From: Paramagnetospirillum marisnigri
Lineage (GTDB): Bacteria > Pseudomonadota > Alphaproteobacteria > Rhodospirillales > Magnetospirillaceae
Assembly (NCBI RefSeq): GCF_001650715.1
Contig: NZ_LWQT01000088.1
Coordinates: forward strand, 1 to 64,000
DNA: 64,000 bases
Reading direction: 5' to 3'
Shown: positions 36,548 through 44,658 of the stretch, one piece after another
Layout: each line of letters starts with the position of its first letter
Position numbering within the stretch: the stretch's first letter is position 1
The notes under the pieces: generated by a model
Seen by the model: the letters and a program-made list of their open reading frames with translations, nothing else
Told to the model about the DNA's origin: nothing
Databases searched by the model: none
Made by a program: the position numbers and the translations under genes

Positions 36548-37857
36548 TGGCCGCCCGCAATCCCTCCGGCCTGGTGGCCTATGTCAATGCCCGACTGCTG
36601 GACCCGGCCACCGGGCTGGACGCCAAGGGAGCCTTGCTGACCAATGGCGAGACGGTGGCCGATGTGGGGCCGGGCCTGTTCCAGGGCGGCGTTCCCTCGG
36701 GGATCGAGGTGGTGGACTGCAAGGGTTTGTGTCTTGCTCCCGGTCTGGTGGACATGCGCGTGCAACTGCGCGAACCCGGCGAGGAGCACAAGGAGACCCT
36801 GAAATCGGCGGGCGAGGCGGCGGTGGCGGGCGGCGTCACCGCCATGGTCTGCCTGCCCAACACCGATCCGGTGATCGACGATGTCGCCTCGGTGGAATTC
36901 GTCGCCCGGCGCGCCCGCAAGATCGGGCTGGCCAAGGTCTATCCCTACGCCGCCGCCACCAAGAACCTGGAAGGCAAGGAACTGTCCGAGATGGGCATGC
37001 TGGCCGAGGCCGGCGCGCTCGGCTTTACCGATGGGGTCAGGGCCATCCGCAGCGCCCAACTCATGCGCCGCGCCCTGTCCTATGCCGCCACGTTCAGCCT
37101 GATGGTGGTGCAGCATCCGGAAGAGCCCTCGCTGGCCGAGGGCGGCCTGATGAACGAAGGCGAACTGGCCACCCGCATGGGGCTGTCGGGTATCCCGGCG
37201 GCGGCCGAGGCCATCATGCTGGAGCGCGACATGCGGCTGGTGGAGATCACCGGCGGCCGCTACCACGCCGCCCATGTCTCCACCGCCGAGGGCATCGACA
37301 TCATCCGCAAGGCCAAGGCGCGGGGGCTCAAGGTCACCTGCGATACCGCGCCGCCCTATTTCGCCCTGAACGAGCTGGCGGTGGGCGATTACCGCACTTT
37401 CGCCAAGCTGTCGCCGCCGTTGCGCACCGAGTCCGACCGGGTGGCGGTGGTGGCGGCGCTGCGCGACGGCACCATCGACGCCGTGGCCTCCGACCACGCC
37501 CCCCAGGACCAGGATTCCAAGCGGGTGCCGTTCGCTGCCGCCGAGTTCGGCGGTGTCGGGCTGGAAACCCTGCTACCGGTCACCCTGGAACTGGCCCATA
37601 ACGGTCATCTCGACCTGCTGGGCGCGCTGAAGCTGATCACCTGCGCCCCCGCTGACGTGCTGGGGCTGGCGGCCGGGCGGCTGAAGGTGGGGGCCTCGGC
37701 CGATCTGGTGCTGTTCGACCCCGAGCGCGGCTGGAAGGTGGAGGCCAAGAAGTTCCGCTCCAAGTCCAAGAACTCGCCCTTCGACGACCGCCCGGTCCAG
37801 GGCATGGTGATGCGTACCGTGGTCGACGGCCGCACCGTGTATCTGGGGGATTGTTAG
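36544..37857 (+). CDS. Dihydroorotase-like protein, probably non-catalytic (PyrC')
   Basis: This 437-residue amidohydrolase-fold protein is of the type I dihydroorotase family. The metal-binding HxH motif of active enzymes (DxHVHLREPG) is replaced by [10 protein letters not shown], with Met and Gln at the histidine positions region. Other sites ([24 protein letters not shown]) remain. With pyrB directly upstream and overlapping (GTG at 36544, or ATG at 36547), it probably serves as a structural partner of aspartate carbamoyltransferase, like the inactive PyrC' of Pseudomonas. A true dihydroorotase should then exist elsewhere. Confidence 0.85.
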   Translation: MMAARNPSGLVAYVNARLLDPATGLDAKGALLTNGETVADVGPGLFQGGVPSGIEVVDCKGLCLAPGLVDMRVQLREPGEEHKETLKSAGEAAVAGGVTAMVCLPNTDPVIDDVASVEFVARRARKIGLAKVYPYAAATKNLEGKELSEMGMLAEAGALGFTDGVRAIRSAQLMRRALSYAATFSLMVVQHPEEPSLAEGGLMNEGELATRMGLSGIPAAAEAIMLERDMRLVEITGGRYHAAHVSTAEGIDIIRKAKARGLKVTCDTAPPYFALNELAVGDYRTFAKLSPPLRTESDRVAVVAALRDGTIDAVASDHAPQDQDSKRVPFAAAEFGGVGLETLLPVTLELAHNGHLDLLGALKLITCAPADVLGLAAGRLKVGASADLVLFDPERGWKVEAKKFRSKSKNSPFDDRPVQGMVMRTVVDGRTVYLGDC

Positions 37858-37962
37858 TTGTCCCTCAGGCGCCGGGCGCTCGCTCCGCTCTCTTGGCTTA
37901 CGCTCGCACGCGCTCGCGGGGCATCAACGGCCCAGTCGCTGCTCTCCATCCGAGGGGTTTGA

Positions 37963-38571
37963 ATGGCGTTCGACCTGATCCTCGCCGCCGTCGCGGGCTA
38001 TCTGCTGGGCTCGATCCCCTTTGGCCTGGTGCTGACCCGCCTCGCCGGGCTGGGCGATATCCGCCAGATCGGCTCGGGCAATATCGGCGCCACCAATGTG
38101 CTGCGCACCGGGCGCAAGGGGCTTGCCCTGGCCACGCTGCTGCTGGATGGCGGCAAGGGCGCTATCGCCGTCGGGCTGGTCTGGGTCCTGCTGGGCCGCG
38201 AGGTGGTGCCGGTGGCGGGCTTCGCCGCCGTTCTGGGCCACAACTTCCCGGTCTGGCTGGGCTTCAAGGGCGGCAAGGGGGTGGCCACCACCTTCGGCAC
38301 GCTGATGGCGGCCTCCTGGCCGGTGGGGCTGGCCTGCTGCGGCACCTGGATTCTCGTCGCCGCCGTCTTCCGCTATTCCTCGCTGTCGGCCCTGGTGGGG
38401 CTGGCCCTGTCCCCCGCCTATGCCTTCTATTTCGCCGGACCAGACTATGCCCTGATGGCCGCCGGGTTGGCGGTGATGGGGTTCTATCGCCACAAATCCA
38501 ACATCATCCGGCTGGTCCGGGGCGAGGAGCCCAGGATCGGCGGAAAGAAAACCGGAGACACCCCGTCATGA
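37963..38571 (+). CDS. plsY: Glycerol-3-phosphate acyltransferase PlsY
   Basis: The 202-residue integral membrane enzyme uses acyl-phosphate to acylate glycerol-3-phosphate, the step before PlsC. The family motifs are LGSIPFGL, GSGNIGATNVLRTG, GGKGAIAV, GHNFPVWLGFKGGKGVATT. About six hydrophobic segments are seen. The ATG follows GAGGGGTTTGA. The stop overlaps slyD (ATGA). The 105 bp before it are without a gene and contain GGCGCC-rich short repeats. Confidence 0.95.
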   Translation: MAFDLILAAVAGYLLGSIPFGLVLTRLAGLGDIRQIGSGNIGATNVLRTGRKGLALATLLLDGGKGAIAVGLVWVLLGREVVPVAGFAAVLGHNFPVWLGFKGGKGVATTFGTLMAASWPVGLACCGTWILVAAVFRYSSLSALVGLALSPAYAFYFAGPDYALMAAGLAVMGFYRHKSNIIRLVRGEEPRIGGKKTGDTPS

Positions 38572-39053
38572 GCACTTTGGTCGCCAAGGACACCGTCGTT
38601 ACCCTGAACTACATGGTCAAGGACCCCGATGGTCAGCTGATCGACGATGGTTCGACCCCCATCGAATACCTGCACGGCGGTTACGACGGCATCTTCCCCA
38701 AGATCGAGGAGGCCCTGGAGGGCAAGGCGGTGGGCGCCACCCTGAAGGTGCGGCTGCAGCCCGACGAGGCTTTCGGCGAGTACGACGCCGAACTGGTGGA
38801 GGTGGAATCGGTGGATAAGTTCCCCGCCAATCTCCAGGTGGGCATGCAGTTCGAAGGCGCCTCCTCCGATGGCAGCGGCGAGACCAACATCTATCGCGTC
38901 ACCGATATCGAGGACGGCAAGGCGGTGCTGGACGCCAATCACCCGCTGGCGGGCGTGGTGCTGGATTTCGAATGCACCGTCGCCGCCATCCGTGCCGCCT
39001 CGGCCGAGGAAGTCGGCCATGGCCATGTCCACCATCCCGGCCATTCGCACTGA
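38568..39053 (+). CDS. slyD: FKBP-type peptidyl-prolyl isomerase SlyD
   Basis: The 161-residue protein has a split FKBP domain with the insert-in-flap (about residues 70-125), the SlyD layout, beginning VAKDTVVTLNYMVKDPDGQLIDD. The tail is short but His-rich (GHGHVHHPGHSH), a metal-binding feature. It acts as a prolyl isomerase and chaperone in the cytoplasm and can feed nickel to hydrogenases. Its ATG overlaps the plsY stop. Confidence 0.93.
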   Translation: MSTLVAKDTVVTLNYMVKDPDGQLIDDGSTPIEYLHGGYDGIFPKIEEALEGKAVGATLKVRLQPDEAFGEYDAELVEVESVDKFPANLQVGMQFEGASSDGSGETNIYRVTDIEDGKAVLDANHPLAGVVLDFECTVAAIRAASAEEVGHGHVHHPGHSH

Positions 39054-39085
39054 ATTTCGCCGTATTTGACGCCCAGAACGGACAA

Positions 39086-39107
39086 GGCCGCCCGATGGCG
39101 GGCGGCC
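39086..39107. terminator. Hairpin between convergent slyD and RHH genes
   Basis: A perfect 9-bp stem GGCCGCCCG / CGGGCGGCC with loop ATGG lies 33 bp after slyD and 27 bp before the end of the opposing gene. It has no T-run in either direction, so the terminator role is uncertain. Confidence 0.5.
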
Positions 39108-39133
39108 TCAGCCTTCGGGGAATGGCCATGGGA

Positions 39134-39337
39134 CTATTCGTTGACGGCGGCTTTCAGCACGGCGCGTGCCTCGTGCTCGTCGATCTGGTGGACGTCGGAC
39201 AGGTGGGTTTCCCAGTTCTCGACATATTCCGTCACCGCCACCAGCAGGCATTCCCCCAGGGTCTGGCCGGTCTCCGCCGCCAGCGCCTCCAGGCGCTGTT
39301 TCAGTTCGGGGGGAATCGTGACCGCAAGGGTTTCCAT
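39134..39337 (-). CDS. Ribbon-helix-helix (CopG-like) protein, orphan
   Basis: The 67-residue protein fits a ribbon-helix-helix DNA-binding fold: strand METLAVTIP, helix ELKQRLEALAAETG, helix TLGECLLVAVTEYVENWE, followed by a polar tail. Such proteins often are antitoxins. There is no toxin gene next to it: upstream is the divergent PBP1A gene (97 bp) and downstream slyD. It could be an orphan antitoxin or a free regulator. Confidence 0.75.
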   Translation of the reverse strand: METLAVTIPPELKQRLEALAAETGQTLGECLLVAVTEYVENWETHLSDVHQIDEHEARAVLKAAVNE

Positions 39338-39433
39338 GATGGCGTCCTCGTGAAAAGCAAGGCCTCCAGTCTACATCCAACCCGCCCGCGTTGCCAGTTC
39401 CGACCGACGCCGCATTCGTGGTAAAAGCCCCCC

Positions 39434-41539
39434 ATGGCCGCTCCTTCCTCGTCTTCCCGCTCCAAGTCCCAGGGACGCAATCCCTTCACGCTGTCCATCG
39501 ACCCCGCCGACCGGCTGGTGGCCAGTGGCGCGGCCGAACCGCCGCCGCCGCCCGTGTCGCCGTCGTCCCGTTCCTCCAAGCCCGCCAAGCAGCCCAAGCC
39601 CCGGCGCGGCAAGTCCGGCGGTTCCGGGGGGGGGAACCGGCGCTGGCTGAAGCGGCTGCTGCTTTGGGGGCTGACGCTGGCCATCTGGATCGGCATCGCC
39701 ATCGCCGGTCTGGTGGCCTTCTACGCCATCGATCTGCCCGATATCGACCGCATGACCGCCACCACACGGCGGCCCTCGGTGGTGTTCCAATCGGTGGACG
39801 GCGAGGTTTTCGCCGCTTTCGGCGACCTCTACGGCGAGCCGCTGGAGTTGGACCAGATGTCGCCCTTCATCGCCCAGGCGGTGATGGCCACCGAGGACCG
39901 CCGCTTCTACAGCCATTGGGGCTTTGACCCCATCGGGCTGGCGCGGGCCTTCTATACCAATCTCAAGGCCGGGCACGCGGTGCAGGGCGGCTCCACCATC
40001 ACCCAGCAATTGGCCAAGAACCTGTTCCTGACTCCCGAGCGCAATCTGAAGCGCAAGGTGCAGGAACTGCTGATGGCGCTGTGGCTGGAGAAGCGCTTCT
40101 CCAAGGAACAGATCCTGACGCTGTATCTCAACCGGGTCTATCTCGGTTCGGGCACCTTCGGGGTGGACGCGGCGGCCAAGCGCTATTTCGACGTCTCGGC
40201 CCGCAAGGTCGACCTGTATCAGGCCGCCGTCATCGCCGGATTGCTGAAGGCGCCGTCGCGCTACAGCCCGCTCAACGACCCCGAGGCCTCGCGCCAGCGC
40301 ACCGCCGCCGTTTTGGCCAATATGGTCAAGGCGGGCTATATCGACCAGAAGACCGCCGACACCGTCCAGGTCACCGGCGCCTCGCAGTTGATCCGCCGCC
40401 CGCCGCCCTCGGGCCGCTATTTCGCCGATTGGGTCATGAGCCATCTCGACCAGTTCGGCGAGGTGGCGGGCAAGGACATCATCATCCGTACCACGCTGGA
40501 CATCGGCATGCAGCGCAAGGCCGAGACCTCGCTGGCCGCCATGCTCAACGGCGCCGGAGCCAAGGCCAACGCCTCCCAGGGCGCGGTGGTGGTCATGAGC
40601 CCCGATGGCGCCGTGCGGGCGCTGGCGGGCGGCAAGGATTACGACGACAGCCAGTTCAACCGCGCGACGCAAGGGCTGCGCCAGCCGGGCTCGTCGTTCA
40701 AGCCCTTCGTCTACCTGACCGCCATGGAAAAGGGCTTTACCCCCGACGACACCTTCGAGGATGCCCCCATCAAGCGCGGCAATTGGACGCCGGGCAATTA
40801 CACCGGCAAGTATCTCGGCCCCATCACCCTGCGCCGCGCCCTGGCGGAATCGGTCAATACCGTCGCCATCCGGCTGGTGGAGGAGGTGGGGCCCGGCCGG
40901 GTCATCGCCACCGCCCGCAAGCTGGGCATCACCTCGGAGATGCGCAACGACGCCACCTTGGCGCTGGGCACCAGCGAGGTCTCGCCGCTGGAGCTGACCA
41001 CCGCCTATGCCAGTTTCGCCAATGGCGGCATGGGGGTGACCGCCTATGGCGTGGCCCAGATCACCGATCCGGCGGGCAAGGTGCTGTATCAGCGCTCCGG
41101 CGGCGGCTTCGGCCAGGTGATCGCGCCCGAGGTGCTGGCCCGCATGAACGACATGATGACCGCCGTCATCCAGGAAGGCTCGGGCAAGGCGGCCCGGCTC
41201 GACCGTCCGGCGGCGGGCAAGACCGGCACCACCCAGGATTACCGCGACGCCTGGTTCATGGGCTATACCGCCGACTATGTGGCGGGGGTGTGGCTGGGCA
41301 ATGACGACTATCGCATCGAGATGAAGAAGGTCACCGGCGGCGGCCTGCCGGCCCAGTTGTGGAAACAGGTGATGCTGGCCGCCCATAAGGGCCTTCCCGC
41401 CCATGGCCTGCCCATGCCCGCTCCCGAGCCGTCGGTGGTGGAGGATGTGGTCTCGGGCGTGACCGAGGCCGGGGCCGATGTGGCGCGCGGCATCGGCGGC
41501 GCCATCGACGACCTGCTGAAGGGCATCTTCGGGAGGTAA
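39434..41539 (+). CDS. Penicillin-binding protein 1A
   Basis: This 701-residue bifunctional peptidoglycan synthase has a cytoplasmic tail rich in Ser/Pro/Lys, one transmembrane helix at about 77-97, a GT51 transglycosylase domain with catalytic E154 (TEDRRFYSHWG) and QGGSTITQQLAKN, and a transpeptidase domain. The transpeptidase motifs are S420-x-x-K423 (GSSFKPF), SVN and K596-TGT. It polymerises and crosslinks cell-wall strands. It is monocistronic. Confidence 0.95.
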   Translation: MAAPSSSSRSKSQGRNPFTLSIDPADRLVASGAAEPPPPPVSPSSRSSKPAKQPKPRRGKSGGSGGGNRRWLKRLLLWGLTLAIWIGIAIAGLVAFYAIDLPDIDRMTATTRRPSVVFQSVDGEVFAAFGDLYGEPLELDQMSPFIAQAVMATEDRRFYSHWGFDPIGLARAFYTNLKAGHAVQGGSTITQQLAKNLFLTPERNLKRKVQELLMALWLEKRFSKEQILTLYLNRVYLGSGTFGVDAAAKRYFDVSARKVDLYQAAVIAGLLKAPSRYSPLNDPEASRQRTAAVLANMVKAGYIDQKTADTVQVTGASQLIRRPPPSGRYFADWVMSHLDQFGEVAGKDIIIRTTLDIGMQRKAETSLAAMLNGAGAKANASQGAVVVMSPDGAVRALAGGKDYDDSQFNRATQGLRQPGSSFKPFVYLTAMEKGFTPDDTFEDAPIKRGNWTPGNYTGKYLGPITLRRALAESVNTVAIRLVEEVGPGRVIATARKLGITSEMRNDATLALGTSEVSPLELTTAYASFANGGMGVTAYGVAQITDPAGKVLYQRSGGGFGQVIAPEVLARMNDMMTAVIQEGSGKAARLDRPAAGKTGTTQDYRDAWFMGYTADYVAGVWLGNDDYRIEMKKVTGGGLPAQLWKQVMLAAHKGLPAHGLPMPAPEPSVVEDVVSGVTEAGADVARGIGGAIDDLLKGIFGR

Positions 41540-41541
41540 AG

Positions 41542-41592
41542 GCGGCCGGGACGGCCGCGCTCCGATTTGGGGAGCGCGGGCATCCTGCCCGC
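41542..41592 (+). terminator. Two hairpins 3' of the PBP1A gene
   Basis: The first hairpin GCGGCCG-GGA-CGGCCGC (41542-41558, with GCTCCG after it) is a 23-bp copy of the element after nrdJ, in the same orientation relative to its gene. The second is GCGGGC-ATCCT-GCCCGC at 41576-41592. Neither has a T-run. They separate the convergent PBP1A and nitrate operon ends. Confidence 0.55.
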
Positions 41593-41596
41593 AGGT

Positions 41597-44158
41597 CTAA
41601 GCCGCCCGTTCCTTGGCACTCTCCCCGGCCAGGATGGCGCGGATTTCTGGCACGCAGGAGCCACAATTGGTGCCCGCCTTCAACATGGCGCCGATCTCGG
41701 CGGGGCTGGTCAGGCCATGATCGTGGATGGCGGCGCGGATGGCCGACAGCCCCACCTGGAAGCAGGCGCAGACCGTCTTGTCGCTCCCCCTGTCGCCGCC
41801 GGGCGGCGCCCCCGCCACCAGGGTGGCGCGCTCCTCGCCAAGGATGGCGGCGCGGCCGAAGGCGGCCGCCACCCAGTCGGGCGAGAAATCGGTGGCCCAG
41901 CGGAAGATGAACAGCACTCCCTCCAGCCGTCCGTCCACCAGCCGGGCGGCACGGTAATGGCCCCGGTTGGGGTCGAGGAACTCGATCCATTCGCCGCTGT
42001 CGCCCAGCCAGTCACGGCCGATGCGGGGCCAGTCCTGGCCTTGCGCCCCGGCCAGCCGCCAGATGGAATGGGACTGGCCCGCTGCCTTGGACCAGTAGAT
42101 GTCGCGGGGAAGCTCGACAGCCTCGCGCGATAGCAATACGCCGTGCCAGGCGGCGGTGAAGGGCTCGACGCGCACCGGGGCGTGCTTCAGCTCGGGTTGG
42201 CCCGAGACGGGATCGACGGCGGCGTCGATCAGGCTGCCCACCACCGCGCCCGAGGCGGTGCGGTCGGTCCAGTGGATCGGAGCGAAGACCTCGCCCGGCC
42301 GCTGCCCCGCGTCCAGCGCCACCCGCAGCACGGCCGAGGCGCGCCGTCCGCTCACCCGCGCCAGGGCATTGTCGGCGAGGCCGAACCGGGCGGCGTCGGC
42401 GGGATGGATGGCCAGACTGGGTTCGGGGGCATGGGCGGCGAGGCGGGGCGAGCGCCCGGTGCGGGTCATGGTGTGCCACTGGTCGCGGGTGCGGCCGGTA
42501 TTGAGGATCAGGGGGAATTCAGGATTGGCCAAGGCGGCGGGGGGGCGGGGCGTGACCTCGACCCGGCGGGCCTTGCGATCAGCGTGGTAGAAGCGGCCAT
42601 CGGCGAACATCCGCGCCGTGCCCCGGCCCGGCTGGCGCACCGGCCACTGGATCGGCGCCAGGGTGGCGTAATCGGTGTCTTCCAGTCCGGACAGGTCGAG
42701 ATCGCGGCTGCCCTGGTTCTCGAAGCCGGTCAGGCGGCAATGCTCGCGGAAAATCTCGCCCGGCCCGGCATAGGCGAAGGCCTCGCCAAAGCCCATGCGG
42801 CTTGCCACCTGCGAGATGATCCACCAGTCGCCCCGGGCCTCGCCCGGCGCGGGCAGGAACGGCCGCTGGCGCGAGATGCGCCGCTCGGAATTGGTGACGG
42901 TGCCGTCCTTCTCGCCCCAGGCCAGGGCGGGCAGCCGCAGATGGGCGAGGCGGGCGGTGTCGGTATCGGCCTCGCAGTCGGACACCACCACGAAGGGGCA
43001 GGCCGCCATGGCGGCGCGCACCAGATCGGCCTCGGGCAGGCTGACCGCCGGATTGGTGGCCATGATCCACAGCGCCTTGATGCGACCCTCGGAGACGGCG
43101 CGGAACAGGTCCACCGCCTTCAGCCCCGGCCGTGTCGCCATGCGGGGCGCGGTCCAGAACCGCCCGACCCGGTCCACCGAGGCCTCGTCGAAGCCCATAT
43201 GAGCCGCCAGCATATTGGCCAGCCCGCCGACCTCGCGCCCGCCCATGGCGTTGGGCTGGCCGGTCAGCGAGAACGGCCCCATGCCCGGCCTGCCGATACG
43301 GCCGGTGATCAGGTGGCAGTTGATGATGGAATCCACCTTGTCGGTGCCGGAGGTGGACTGGTTGATGCCCTGGGACCACAGGGTGACGGTCTTCTCGGTC
43401 TCGGCGAACCAGGAAAAGAAGGTGACGATCTGCTCCAGGGGGACGCCGCATTCCACCTCGGCCTCCTCGCCCTTGAGATGGGCGGCGAGGCCGTTGAACA
43501 GCACCGCGTCGCTACCGGGGCGGATGGCCAGATGCAGGTCGGCGCATTCGGCGGTGGCGGTGCGCCGCGGGTCGATCACCACGATGCACAGTTCGGGGCG
43601 GCGGGTCTTGGCCGCCAGCAGACGCTGGAACACCACCGGATGGCACCAGGCGGCGTTGGAGCCCACCAGCACCACCAGATCGGCCTGCTCGATATCCTCG
43701 TAGCAGCCGGGAACGGTGTCGGAGCCGAAGGCGCGGACATGGCCCGCCACGGTGGACGACATGCACAGCCGGGAATTGGTGTCGATATTGCCCGAGCCGA
43801 TGAAGCCCTTCATCAGCTTGTTGGCGACGTAGTAGTCCTCGGTCAGCAACTGGCCCGAGACGTAGAAGGCCACGGAATCGGGGCCGTGCTCGGCGATGGT
43901 GGCGGAAAATTGCTCCGCCACCCGGTCCAGCGCCGAATCCCAGCCGACCCTTCGGCCGTCCATCTCGGGATGGAGCAGGCGGCCGTCCAGGCCCACCGTT
44001 TCCATCAGGGTCGAGCCCTTGACGCAGAGCTTGCCGAAATTGGCGGGATGGTCGGGATCGCCCGTCACCACCCAGTCCCCGGCCTCGTCCGGCCGCGCCG
44101 CGATCACGCCGCAGCCGACGCCGCAATAGGGACAGGTGGTGCGGATGGTGGTGCTCAT
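41597..44158 (-). CDS. nasA: Assimilatory nitrate reductase catalytic subunit
   Basis: The 853-residue molybdopterin enzyme reduces nitrate to nitrite in the cytoplasm. An N-terminal 4Fe-4S site is formed by C9, C12, C16 and C45 (TCPYCGVGCG, GKLCVKG). The Mo-bisMGD domains follow. The C-terminus carries a BFD-like 2Fe-2S domain (VCACFQVG...TNCGSCVPEIRAIL), as in Klebsiella NasA. I start at the ATG at 44158; upstream frame is the repeat cluster. It has no Tat signal, as expected for the assimilatory type. It is the last gene of the nitrate operon. Confidence 0.95.
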   Translation of the reverse strand: MSTTIRTTCPYCGVGCGVIAARPDEAGDWVVTGDPDHPANFGKLCVKGSTLMETVGLDGRLLHPEMDGRRVGWDSALDRVAEQFSATIAEHGPDSVAFYVSGQLLTEDYYVANKLMKGFIGSGNIDTNSRLCMSSTVAGHVRAFGSDTVPGCYEDIEQADLVVLVGSNAAWCHPVVFQRLLAAKTRRPELCIVVIDPRRTATAECADLHLAIRPGSDAVLFNGLAAHLKGEEAEVECGVPLEQIVTFFSWFAETEKTVTLWSQGINQSTSGTDKVDSIINCHLITGRIGRPGMGPFSLTGQPNAMGGREVGGLANMLAAHMGFDEASVDRVGRFWTAPRMATRPGLKAVDLFRAVSEGRIKALWIMATNPAVSLPEADLVRAAMAACPFVVVSDCEADTDTARLAHLRLPALAWGEKDGTVTNSERRISRQRPFLPAPGEARGDWWIISQVASRMGFGEAFAYAGPGEIFREHCRLTGFENQGSRDLDLSGLEDTDYATLAPIQWPVRQPGRGTARMFADGRFYHADRKARRVEVTPRPPAALANPEFPLILNTGRTRDQWHTMTRTGRSPRLAAHAPEPSLAIHPADAARFGLADNALARVSGRRASAVLRVALDAGQRPGEVFAPIHWTDRTASGAVVGSLIDAAVDPVSGQPELKHAPVRVEPFTAAWHGVLLSREAVELPRDIYWSKAAGQSHSIWRLAGAQGQDWPRIGRDWLGDSGEWIEFLDPNRGHYRAARLVDGRLEGVLFIFRWATDFSPDWVAAAFGRAAILGEERATLVAGAPPGGDRGSDKTVCACFQVGLSAIRAAIHDHGLTSPAEIGAMLKAGTNCGSCVPEIRAILAGESAKERAA

Positions 44159-44190
44159 GATAGCGCCTCCGGCATGGCCCCCCTCCCGAC

Positions 44191-44300
44191 CTCCCCCCGG
44201 CCCGCCGGGGGGAGGGGAAGGAAAGAGACCTCCCTCCGGCCCGCCGGGGGGAGGGGAGAGGCGGTGGATGTCCCCCTCCCCCGGTTCCACCGGGGGAGGG
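44191..44300. repeat. Cluster of three G/C-stretch palindromes between nirD and nasA
   Basis: Two near-identical units at 44191-44214 and 44230-44253 have arms CTCCC..CCGG and CCGGGGGGAG around CCCG. A third at about 44272-44300 has CCCTCCCCC/GGGGGAGGG arms around a GGTTCCACC centre. They fill the 159-bp gap inside the operon and could act as an mRNA stability or attenuation point. The same class occurs at 11132-11160. Confidence 0.75.
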
Positions 44301-44317
44301 CCGGGGTGGGGGCTCTT

Positions 44318-44653
44318 CTAGCCATGGGCCACCTTCCTGCCGCGCTCCAGGAGCAGGAAAATCTCGCCATCGGCCAGCCTGGACTCAACCGGGCGGGTGC
44401 AGCCCTCGTCCGGCGCGGTGGCCTCGCCGGTGGCGAGGTCGATGGTCCAGGAATGCAGCGGGCACACCACCACCTTGCCCGAGACGATGCCTTCCGACAA
44501 AGGCCCGCCCTTGTGGGGGCAGCGGTTGAACAGGGCGAAGACCTCGTCGTCCTTGGTGCGGAACACCGCCACCTGGCCCTGGGCGGTTTCGATGGTCCTG
44601 GCTCCCAGGCGGGGGATGTCGGACAGCGCGCCGATCCTGATCCAATCCTTCAT
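44318..44653 (-). CDS. nirD: Nitrite reductase (NADH) small subunit
   Basis: The 111-residue Rieske-type subunit pairs with NirB in reducing nitrite to ammonium. The 2Fe-2S ligands are C45, H47, C64 and H67 (CPHKGGP and CPLHSW). It thus keeps the cluster ligands, unlike NirD proteins that have lost them. It follows nirB by 5 bp. The gap to nasA holds the palindrome cluster. Confidence 0.95.
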   Translation of the reverse strand: MKDWIRIGALSDIPRLGARTIETAQGQVAVFRTKDDEVFALFNRCPHKGGPLSEGIVSGKVVVCPLHSWTIDLATGEATAPDEGCTRPVESRLADGEIFLLLERGRKVAHG

Positions 44654-44658
44654 GATGC

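Noticed and set aside
37858-37962. Small open frame between pyrC' and plsY
   Set aside because: It is open but Arg/Ser/Ala-rich, has no ribosome binding site and looks like repeat-derived sequence.
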